Assembly: GCA_945889495.1 (NCBI GenBank)
Contig: CAMDBU010000007.1
Coordinates: 1 to 64,000, forward strand
Direction of reading: 5' to 3'
Source: Syntrophobacter sp. SbD2
GTDB lineage: Bacteria > Desulfobacterota > Binatia > UBA9968
DNA length: 64,000 nt
Both the position numbers and the translations under genes were made by a program. Under the pieces are notes generated by a model. That model did no database searches, was not told where the DNA came from, and saw nothing but the letters and a program-made list of their open reading frames with translations. Shown here piece after piece: positions 57,610 through 64,000 of the stretch. Position 1 is the first letter of the stretch. The number at the start of each line of letters is the position of its first letter.

Positions 57610-59025
57610 TTGATTGACAACATCTGTTTTGCCAGCGCCCGCGATCTGGCGGCGGCGCTTCGCGCTCGCACCTTGTCGGCGCACGAAGTGATGACCGCGT
57701 TGTTGGGCCAGATCGCGCGGCTCAATCCGAAAATCAACGCTATCGTCGCCAAGCTGCCTGACGAAAAATGTCTGGCGCTGGCCGAAGAAGCCGATCGCCA
57801 ACTGGCTCGCGGCGAATGCGTCGGCCCACTGCATGGTCTGCCGTTCGCATTCAAAGAACTCGACCCTGTCGTCGGATTTTCGATGACGCGCGGTTCACCG
57901 ATTTTTAAAGGCTTCATGCCGAGCGAAGATTCCGTGTTAACTGAGCGGCTGCGCCGCGCCGGTGTCATTCCCATCGGCAAGACCAACATCTCCGAGTTCG
58001 GCATGGGCTCCCATAGCTATAACGAAGTCTACGGCACGACGCTCAATCCCTACGATTTGACAAAAAGCGCTGGCGGATCGTCGGGCGGCGCTGGCGCGGC
58101 CTTGGCCGCTGGTCTATTGCCGCTCGCCAGCGGCAGCGATCTTGGCGGCTCGCTGCGCAATCCGGCCAACTTCAACAATATCGTCGCGCTACGGCCGAGC
58201 GTTGGACTGGTTCCGTCCGCGCCCGTGGCCTTGCCGTTTCTTGGTTTCACCGTCAAAGGGCCGATGGCGCGTTCGGTGGCCGACGCCGCGTTTTTGCTAA
58301 GCGTGATGGCCGGCGCTGACCGACGCGATCCGGCTTGTTATCCGTCCGATCCGCGAGCGTTCGCTGAACCGTTGGAGCGCAGCTTCAAAGACGTTCGCAT
58401 CGCCTGGTGCCCGGACCTCGGCGGCCTGCCGCTCGACCGGCGCGTTCGGACCATGCTCGACGGCCAGCGCCAGAGCTTCGTCGATCTCGGCTGTATCGTC
58501 GAGGATGCCGCGCCGGATTTGACTGGCGCCGATGAAGTATTCTTAACCCTGCGCGCTTGGCACTATTGGCACACCCTCGGTTCATTGCTCAAAGATCATC
58601 GCGACAAGATGAAACCCGAAGCGGTGTGGCAGATCGAGCAGGGGCGAAATCTCACCGGCGACGATATCGCCAGAGCCATGCACCTGCACGGCGAGCTCAT
58701 GCAGCGCATGAGCCGCTTTCAAGAGCGGTTTGAGTTCGTCATCTGCGCGGTCAATCAAGTACCACCCTTCGATGCGAGCCTGGATTGGCCCCATGAGATC
58801 GATGGCGTCAAAATGACGACTTATCTCGATTGGATGAAGTCGGCCTACTGGATCACGGCGACCTTCTGTCCGGCGATCTCGGTGCCGGCGGGATTCACGC
58901 CGGATAGTTTGCCGGTGGGGATTCAAATCGTCGGCCGCTACCGCGATGATCTTGGCGTGCTCCAACTCGCTCATGCGTTTGAGCGAGCAACTGGGTTCGG
59001 CAAGACGCGCCCGGCCGACGCTTAG
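57610..59025 (+). CDS. Amidase (amidase signature family)
   Basis: A 471-residue Ser-Ser-Lys amidase: Lys82 (F-A-F-K-E-L), cis-Ser in S-A-G-G-S-S-G-G (Ser157/158) and nucleophile Ser181 (G-S-D-L-G-G-S-L-R-N-P-A). Starts with TTG 57610, 9 bases after GAGG; no ATG alternative fits. Hydrolyses an amide to acid plus ammonia. The next binding-protein gene is 10 bases away, so both may serve an imported amide. Confidence 0.9.
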   Translation: MIDNICFASARDLAAALRARTLSAHEVMTALLGQIARLNPKINAIVAKLPDEKCLALAEEADRQLARGECVGPLHGLPFAFKELDPVVGFSMTRGSPIFKGFMPSEDSVLTERLRRAGVIPIGKTNISEFGMGSHSYNEVYGTTLNPYDLTKSAGGSSGGAGAALAAGLLPLASGSDLGGSLRNPANFNNIVALRPSVGLVPSAPVALPFLGFTVKGPMARSVADAAFLLSVMAGADRRDPACYPSDPRAFAEPLERSFKDVRIAWCPDLGGLPLDRRVRTMLDGQRQSFVDLGCIVEDAAPDLTGADEVFLTLRAWHYWHTLGSLLKDHRDKMKPEAVWQIEQGRNLTGDDIARAMHLHGELMQRMSRFQERFEFVICAVNQVPPFDASLDWPHEIDGVKMTTYLDWMKSAYWITATFCPAISVPAGFTPDSLPVGIQIVGRYRDDLGVLQLAHAFERATGFGKTRPADA

Positions 59026-59035
59026 TTCTGGAGTA

Positions 59036-59992
59036 ATGAAAATACTGTACGTCGCCGTCTTCTTGGCACTCTGGCTGGTGCCGATTTCAACGCACGCGGC
59101 CGACAAAATCCGCATCGGTATGCCAAACGACGCCGGCCACTTCACGCTGCAACTGGCGCAAAAGCGCGGCTTTCTGCGCGACGAGGGATTCGACGCCGAG
59201 ATCATCACCATCAATGGACCGGTGGCCAACGTGGCGCTGGCGAGCGGCGACATCGACTACTTCACCGGCTATGGCTCGGCCATGCGCGCCATGTTGCAAG
59301 GGCAGTTGCCAACCCGGATCGTGGTTTGCTTTCGGCCGGTGGCCCATTTCGTCATGCTCAGCCGGCCGGAGTTCAAATCCGTTAAAGATCTCAAGGGCAA
59401 AACCATCGGCGGCATGCCGGGCAGCGCCCCGGATCTGATCGCCCGGTTGATCCTTAAATATTTTGGCTTGGACCCAACTAGAGACGTGAAATTTATCGGT
59501 AGTCCGGGCGGCGAGACCGCGCTGATGCGCCTGAGCCAGGGACAGATCGATGCTCAGGTGACGCCAGTGCCATGGGACTACCGCAGCCGGAGGCTCGGTC
59601 TAATCGTTCTCGCCCGAGCCGAGGATCTGTTTAGCTACCCGATCAGCGGCTTGATCGCGCACACCCGCAAGATCAGGGAGCGGCCAGAGGAGATTCGCCG
59701 CGTGATCCGCGCTGGTATCAAAGCCAACCGTTACATACGCGCGGAACGCGACGGGACGATAGAGGTCTTGATGAGCAGTTTCCGGCTCGACAAAGAAGCC
59801 GCCACTGCGCTCTATGGCTCGCTGGTGAAGGGCTTCAGCGAGGACGGCAATTTGCCCGATGACGGCCTGCGCCGGCTCATCGAGGACACCAAGTCGGTGA
59901 CCAAAATCGATCGGGAAGTCGCCTTCAGCGAAGTCGCCGAGCTGTCGATACTGCGCGAAGCGCAACGGGATCTCGGCATCAAGGCCAAATAA
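59036..59992 (+). CDS. NMT1/THI5-like ABC substrate-binding protein
   Basis: A 318-residue exported binding protein, signal peptide M-K-I-L-Y-V-A-V...S-T-H-A-A. Starts I-R-I-G-M-P-N-D-A-G-H-F-T-L-Q-L-A-Q-K-R-G-F-L; has S-G-D-I-D-Y-F-T-G-Y-G-S-A-M and L-K-G-K-T-I-G-G-M-P-G-S-A. GGAG lies 4 bases before the ATG at 59036. Coupled to the amidase gene; likely ligand is an amide or acid from the same pathway. Confidence 0.9.
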   Translation: MKILYVAVFLALWLVPISTHAADKIRIGMPNDAGHFTLQLAQKRGFLRDEGFDAEIITINGPVANVALASGDIDYFTGYGSAMRAMLQGQLPTRIVVCFRPVAHFVMLSRPEFKSVKDLKGKTIGGMPGSAPDLIARLILKYFGLDPTRDVKFIGSPGGETALMRLSQGQIDAQVTPVPWDYRSRRLGLIVLARAEDLFSYPISGLIAHTRKIRERPEEIRRVIRAGIKANRYIRAERDGTIEVLMSSFRLDKEAATALYGSLVKGFSEDGNLPDDGLRRLIEDTKSVTKIDREVAFSEVAELSILREAQRDLGIKAK

Positions 59993-60043
59993 CGCCCCAC
60001 CGAGAGCGCTAGCTAATCGCTAATTCACTAACCCCTAACTTAC

Positions 60044-61045
60044 TTATTTCTGGTACAGCCGAGCGGCAAAGCCGCTCTTCTCGATGTCGCGCAGAATCGC
60101 GCCGTCGATGAACTGCTCGGGCTTGGCGTTTCTAGCGCGCACGTCTTTCTCCGCCATCCAAGTGAGTTGGGTTTGGATCGCCGCCGGCGATGGGTGGGGA
60201 ATCGGCTGGTAGATGTCGTAATAGATCCGGTAGACCTCTTCCAAGGCTTCGCGGTCGTTCAAGCGCAGGTATTTACTCAGTGAGCGGATGCTGCCTTCGC
60301 GGTCGTTCTTGTAATTATGAATCCCTTCGACGATGGCGCGCATGTAGCGGGTGGCGACCTCGGGGCGATTTTTGAGATAGGTTCGGGTGGTGATCACTTC
60401 GAGCTGGGGGAAGTCGATCTTATATTGCGTCGGGTCCACCAGGATGGTGAATCCGGCTTTCTTGGCGACCAGGAAAAACTCCGGCGTCAAGATCGTCGAG
60501 TCCACCGTGCGTTTACTGAGCGCGGCGAGCCGCGTGCTGGTGCCGCCGATTTGCAGCAGCGTGACGTCCTTGTCGGGCACCAAACCGAACTTTTGCAGGA
60601 TCAAGCGCGAGCCCAGATCGGCGACGCTGCCGAAGCGCGAAATCGCATGGCGCTTGCCCTTGAGCTGGTCGATGGTTTTGATGTCCTTCTGCGCCAGTAG
60701 GCCGTAGGGCAGGCGGCTTTCGATGCTCGAGATCGACACCAGATCGCTGCCGCCGAGCGCGCTGCTGACCGCCACCGTGCCGCCGCCCATGGCGAGATCG
60801 GTCTCGCCGGCGATCAACGCCTGGATGGTGATGGTGCCGTTCTCAATCAGCACGACATCGACGTCCAAGCCATGCTTCTCGAACAGTCGGCTGTCCTTGG
60901 CCAACCAGTAAGCGCCCATGTTGGCGGTGAGGGCGCTGTAGGAGGTCTTGAGCTTGGTGAGCTGGGCGTGGGTTTCCGTAGCCAATAAGCTCATTAGAGC
61001 GATCAGACCGATGGGTCCGATCCGACTGATCCGTCCGATCTTCAT
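60044..61045 (-). CDS. NMT1/THI5-like ABC substrate-binding protein
   Basis: A 333-residue exported binding protein with signal peptide (I-S-R-I-G-P-I-G-L-I-A-L-M-S-L-L-A-T-E-T-H-A) encoded by a GATCGGAC-rich run. Features A-N-M-G-A-Y-W-L-A-K-D-S, A-M-G-G-G-T-V-A-V and R-F-G-S-V-A-D-L-G-S-R. Its ATG overlaps the stop of the upstream alpha/beta hydrolase (ATGA), so expression is coupled and the ligand may be the hydrolase substrate or product. Confidence 0.9.
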   Translation of the reverse strand: MKIGRISRIGPIGLIALMSLLATETHAQLTKLKTSYSALTANMGAYWLAKDSRLFEKHGLDVDVVLIENGTITIQALIAGETDLAMGGGTVAVSSALGGSDLVSISSIESRLPYGLLAQKDIKTIDQLKGKRHAISRFGSVADLGSRLILQKFGLVPDKDVTLLQIGGTSTRLAALSKRTVDSTILTPEFFLVAKKAGFTILVDPTQYKIDFPQLEVITTRTYLKNRPEVATRYMRAIVEGIHNYKNDREGSIRSLSKYLRLNDREALEEVYRIYYDIYQPIPHPSPAAIQTQLTWMAEKDVRARNAKPEQFIDGAILRDIEKSGFAARLYQK

Positions 61046-61878
61046 GCCACATCCCCCTCGCTTAGCAAAAACTCGGTCAATACCCGGTTAAACTCTTCGG
61101 TCTCTTCGATCTGCGGCTCGTGGGACGAGTGCTGAAAGCGGTGTACCTTCGAGCCTGGAACGATCTTCTGAAAGTTAACATCCCAGTCGCTCTGGTTGAG
61201 CGGATCATGCTCGCAGGACATGAGCAGCAGCGGGATGGTCAATTGCGATAGCTGCTTGACGAACTCATCGGTGGTCGAGCGCACTTGATGCACCGGACTG
61301 CGCAGCCGCGCCGCCGACAGGGTCTCCCAGGCGCCGGGCAGGATCGAGCTCTCATAGCGTTCGCGAATGTTTGCCTCGCTCTGCCATTTATTGTCGTGGT
61401 AGAGCAGGGCGACGATCTTTCTCATGTTATCCAGCGACGGCGTGTAGTTTTCGAGATCGGCCTGGGAGTTGGTCTTGAACACACTGGCGTTGCCGCAGAT
61501 GGTGACCATTTTTCTAATCTGCAGTGGCGCCGGCTGGCGCACCGAGGCGCGCAGCACCAAACCGCCGCCGGCCGAGTTGCCGACGAAGAACGCTTTGCCG
61601 ATGCCCAGAGCTTCGAGCAAGCGTTGCAAATGTTTGATGCGCAGGCCGGCCGGATCGCTGAAACTGTAAAGCTTGTCGGTCTGCCCCCAGCCCAGGGTGT
61701 CCGGCGCAATGACGTGGAAAATCTTCGCCAAGACGTCGATGTTAGAGCGCCAGGTGATCTCCGCCGAGGCGCCATACTCGCCGCCATGCAGCAATATCAA
61801 ATCCGCGCCGCTGCCGGCTTCGAGGAAGTGGGTTCGAATATCGCCGACGTAAATTGTCCGGTGTTGATATGCGGGCAT
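61042..61878 (-). CDS. Alpha/beta hydrolase
   Basis: A 278-residue hydrolase: oxyanion L-L-H-G-G-E-Y-G (31-36), nucleophile Ser102 in V-G-N-S-A-G-G-G, Asp in C-E-H-D-P-L and His in F-Q-H-S-S-H-E-P. ATG 61878 is chosen; a longer frame starts in the upstream repeat. Resembles meta-cleavage product hydrolases and epoxide or ester hydrolases; precise substrate unknown. Coupled to the binding protein downstream. Confidence 0.87.
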   Translation of the reverse strand: MPAYQHRTIYVGDIRTHFLEAGSGADLILLHGGEYGASAEITWRSNIDVLAKIFHVIAPDTLGWGQTDKLYSFSDPAGLRIKHLQRLLEALGIGKAFFVGNSAGGGLVLRASVRQPAPLQIRKMVTICGNASVFKTNSQADLENYTPSLDNMRKIVALLYHDNKWQSEANIRERYESSILPGAWETLSAARLRSPVHQVRSTTDEFVKQLSQLTIPLLLMSCEHDPLNQSDWDVNFQKIVPGSKVHRFQHSSHEPQIEETEEFNRVLTEFLLSEGDVA

Positions 61879-61917
61879 TGATTGGGTTCCTCGGTGAAGA
61901 CGAAGAAGAGATTTTTT

Positions 61918-61991
61918 CGCGCCAAGCACGCCAAGGGCGCCAAGTTCGGAATTAAATTTCTTTCCTTTGCGGCCTTGGCGTACTTGGCGCG
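61918..61991. repeat. CGCGCCAAGCACGCCAAGG inverted repeat
   Basis: Left arm cgcgccaagcacgccaaggg, right arm ccttggcgtacttggcgcg, separated by about 38 bases. Near relative of 31530-31605 and of the D words (CAAAGAACGCAAAG). Confidence 0.8.
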
Positions 61992-62004
61992 AGATATTCC
62001 GAGA

Positions 62005-62775
62005 CTACAGGAAGCACACGCCGCCGTCGACGGCGACGGTCTGGCCGGTCATGAAGTCGCTCAGCGGCGAGGCGAGGAACAGCATGATGCCGACCAAGTC
62101 CTTCGGTAGCTGGACCCGTTTCAAAGCGCGGTCGGACAAACGGGCGCCGCGCATCTTGAGAACTTCTTCGGTGGGGTTTTCTTCCGACAGAGTCGAGCCC
62201 GGCGCGATGGCGTTGACGTTAATGTTATCTTCGCCGACTTCCCGCGCCAGGGTGCGGGTGAAGCCAATGACACCGGCCTTCGACGTCACGTAATGGATCC
62301 GCCCGGCGCTGCCATTGAGCGCGGTGCCCGACGAGATGTTGATGATCTTGCCCGACTTCTGCTGGCGCATGGCCGGCAGCACGGCGCGGCTGCAAAAGAA
62401 CAACCCCTTGAGGTTGACTGTCATCATGCGGTCCCATTCCGCTGGATCGATGGTGTCGATGCCGCCGCGGTTCATGGGGATGGTCGAAAAGATCGCCGCG
62501 TTGTTGACCAGCACGTCGATGCGGCTGAATTTATCCAGCGCCAGCTTGGCCATGTCCTTGGTCGACTGCTCGTTGGCGACGTCGACTTTGGCCGCCAGCG
62601 CTTTGCCGTCGAACTGTTTGACCACTTCGCCGGCGACTTTCTCCGCCGCCGGCGCGTCGATGTCGGCGACGATGACCTTGGCACCCGCCTCGGCGAAGCC
62701 ATGGCAGTAGGCGCGGCCGATGCCATGGCCGCCACCGGTGACGATGACGACTTTATCTTTCAGTCCTTGAATCAT
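62005..62775 (-). CDS. SDR family NAD(P)-dependent oxidoreductase
   Basis: A 256-residue classical short-chain dehydrogenase: cofactor loop T-G-G-G-H-G-I-G (13-20), N-N-A-A at 91-94, Ser148/149, Tyr162 and Lys166 (H-Y-V-T-S-K). Asp38/Asp40 after beta-2 suggest NAD preference. Ends D-G-G-V-C-F-L. Oxidises a secondary alcohol or reduces a ketone in catabolism; no more can be said. Confidence 0.92.
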   Translation of the reverse strand: MIQGLKDKVVIVTGGGHGIGRAYCHGFAEAGAKVIVADIDAPAAEKVAGEVVKQFDGKALAAKVDVANEQSTKDMAKLALDKFSRIDVLVNNAAIFSTIPMNRGGIDTIDPAEWDRMMTVNLKGLFFCSRAVLPAMRQQKSGKIINISSGTALNGSAGRIHYVTSKAGVIGFTRTLAREVGEDNINVNAIAPGSTLSEENPTEEVLKMRGARLSDRALKRVQLPKDLVGIMLFLASPLSDFMTGQTVAVDGGVCFL

Positions 62776-62898
62776 AATTTTTCTCCGTTAAATTGAATTG
62801 CCGTCAAAATAGCCTTAGATGTTTTTGACTGTCAAGGCGAGTGGTTGCGTCTAATCGGAAAAGCGGGAAATATGCATGAGCAAAAGGCGGTCGTTGGC

Positions 62899-63630
62899 AT
62901 GACAAAGTTTTTCACCTCTAGTTTGGCGAATCTCAGCCGGCTCATGCTCGGCATCGCCCTCGCTTGCGCGCCGGCTTTCGCGGCGGCGCCGACACCGCCC
63001 AGCCCCGATACCTTGCCGATGTTCGGCCAACCGAAGATTGCCCGCAGCGACAGCCAGAAGCAAGCCGATGAAGTGTTTATCCGCGACAACGTCGTGCGCT
63101 ACAAGACTCGCCAGGCGGCCAGCATTGCTCTAGCGAACCAGGGTTGGACCGCGGTGCGCGCCAAGCAACTGGACGCGGCCATGCTGCGCTTCAACTATGC
63201 CTGGCTGCTCAACGGCAAAAATTACAGCGCCTTCTGGGGCTTCGGCGCGGTCTTGACCGAGCGCGGCAGACTGGCCGAAGCCATCGAGCAGTTGGAAACC
63301 GCCCGCGAGCTGATCGACGATCCCAGTCAACGCCCGGCGCTCCTTGCTGACCTAGGCAACGTCCATTCGGAATATGCAACCCGGCTTGGTAACGACAAAC
63401 AGTTGGAGCGGGCGCATCATTTTGTCGTCGCCAATAGCCGCTTCACCGAAAGCTTGGAGAACGATCCTAAGTTCGCTTCGGGTTGGCGCGAGTGGGCGAT
63501 GTCGCTCTACGACCAGGAGCGCTATTCTGAGGCGTGGGTCAAGGCCAAGCGCGCGCGCGAGCTCAAGGCTGAGCCGTTTGCGCCGGAGTTCCTGAAAAAA
63601 CTTTCGGCCAAGATGCCCGAGCCGAAGTAG
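62899..63630 (+). CDS. Secreted TPR-like repeat protein
   Basis: A 243-residue protein with signal peptide (residues 1-30, ending A-F-A-A-A-P) and TPR-type helical pairs from about 90: A-L-R-F-N-Y-A-W-L-L, G-R-L-A-E-A-I-E-Q-L-E-T-A and Q-E-R-Y-S-E-A-W-V-K-A-K-R. ATG 62899 has AAGGCGG upstream; earlier ATG/TTG starts are possible. Likely periplasmic scaffold; function unknown. Confidence 0.7.
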   Translation: MTKFFTSSLANLSRLMLGIALACAPAFAAAPTPPSPDTLPMFGQPKIARSDSQKQADEVFIRDNVVRYKTRQAASIALANQGWTAVRAKQLDAAMLRFNYAWLLNGKNYSAFWGFGAVLTERGRLAEAIEQLETARELIDDPSQRPALLADLGNVHSEYATRLGNDKQLERAHHFVVANSRFTESLENDPKFASGWREWAMSLYDQERYSEAWVKAKRARELKAEPFAPEFLKKLSAKMPEPK

Positions 63631-63658
63631 CCAGCATCGACCGTTGTAACTTGCAAAA

Positions 63659-64000
63659 ATGAGTTGGCGATACTTGCCTGTATCAGATTGGAAACCCCGA
63701 TTCGGTAGAATTTATCTGCTTCGTGGCTTGCTATTCATCGTAGCCGCATTCTTTCACAGTCAATCGGCCGCGCAGAGTTCTCTTGATGGAAACAAACTCC
63801 TGACGCTTTGGGCCGGTTCCTTGCCGATCATTCTTACCGCGCCTCACGGCGGGCGCGAAGCGATTCCTGGGATCCCAGCGCGGCGCGGCATCGGCGTGGC
63901 GCAGTTCACGGCCGAACGCGATAGTAACACCGCCGAGCTGGCCGAAGCCCTGGCGGTCAAGTTGCGCCAGCGCTTGGGCGCGGCGCCATTTCTCGTCATC
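63659..64000 (+). CDS. N-formylglutamate amidohydrolase-like protein (partial, runs off the end)
   Basis: From ATG 63659 the frame stays open to the end of the window (114 codons). After a leader (A-F-F-H-S-Q-S-A-A-Q) it has I-L-T-A-P-H-G-G-R-E-A and F-T-A-E-R-D-S-N-T-A-E-L-A, the His-Gly-Gly and R-D-x-N-T pattern of the N-formylglutamate amidohydrolase (zinc, phosphorylase/hydrolase-like) family. An exported form is suggested by the leader. Incomplete, so the family is likely but the function is not certain. Confidence 0.75.
   Translation, partial: MSWRYLPVSDWKPRFGRIYLLRGLLFIVAAFFHSQSAAQSSLDGNKLLTLWAGSLPIILTAPHGGREAIPGIPARRGIGVAQFTAERDSNTAELAEALAVKLRQRLGAAPFLVI

Overview
This window is high-GC DNA. 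It carries dense catabolic genes, many extragenic palindromes and a few uncharacterised small genes. No rRNA, tRNA, CRISPR array, integrase or transposase could be recognised. Many substrate-binding proteins, amidohydrolases, UbiD-type decarboxylases, molybdenum hydroxylases and LLM flavin enzymes, together with candidate selenoproteins, suggest an uncultured soil or groundwater bacterium. Deltaproteobacteria in the broad sense (Desulfobacterota/Binatota), Tectomicrobia or Rokubacteria would all fit. This placement is inference from gene content only.

Layout. 0.1-3.8 kb: three tandem iron(III)-type binding proteins. 4-10.2 kb: a NIPSNAP protein, then on the minus strand a molybdenum hydroxylase large subunit, two amidohydrolases and a Gfo/Idh/MocA dehydrogenase. 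10.28-13.43 kb: a compact plus-strand run of five genes, three of which contain in-frame UGA codons. They are a DUF411 protein with UGA for the first Cys of CGCC, an NMT1-like binding protein broken by UGA, its intact paralogue, a beta-rich unknown, and a 73-residue protein with two UGAs five residues apart. The first and last have a SECIS-like hairpin at the right distance. 13.5-18.5 kb: heme-oxygenase-fold proteins including TenA, a VOC protein, two binding proteins and a hydroxycinnamoyl-CoA hydratase/lyase homologue. 18.5-21.2 kb: small uncharacterised genes, a structured leader RNA candidate and a BFD-like ferredoxin. 21.4-27.4 kb: a methyltransferase, an AlbA/HATPase regulator, a PepT-like peptidase, a GST and an amidohydrolase.

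27.6-46.3 kb: two UbiD decarboxylases bracket a TIR membrane protein, a creatinase-like protein, an enolase-superfamily enzyme, an opine dehydrogenase-like protein, two LLM oxidoreductases, three binding proteins, the only ABC permease of the window, an atypical M20 protein, a class II aldolase and a VOC protein. 46.4-50.3 kb: housekeeping and oddities (ada, a DUF4926/DUF6883 pair, ychF, a caspase/CHAT-like protein). 50.4-54.7 kb: a complete three-subunit molybdenum hydroxylase and a racemase-family protein. 54.8-59.9 kb: VOC, heme-oxygenase-like, 3-hydroxyanthranilate dioxygenase, flavin-type oxidase, amidase and a binding protein. 60.0-64.0 kb: a binding protein overlapping an alpha/beta hydrolase, an SDR, a TPR protein and the start of an N-formylglutamate amidohydrolase-like gene.

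Overall, most loci combine a periplasmic binding protein with a few enzymes for aromatic, heterocyclic or amide compounds. There are twelve binding-protein genes but one permease and no recognisable ABC ATPase. Spacers hold at least five families of short inverted repeats, some reaching into coding starts. The best candidates for something undescribed are the double-UGA protein with its neighbours, the UGA-containing DUF411 protein, and the leader RNA at 19.1 kb.
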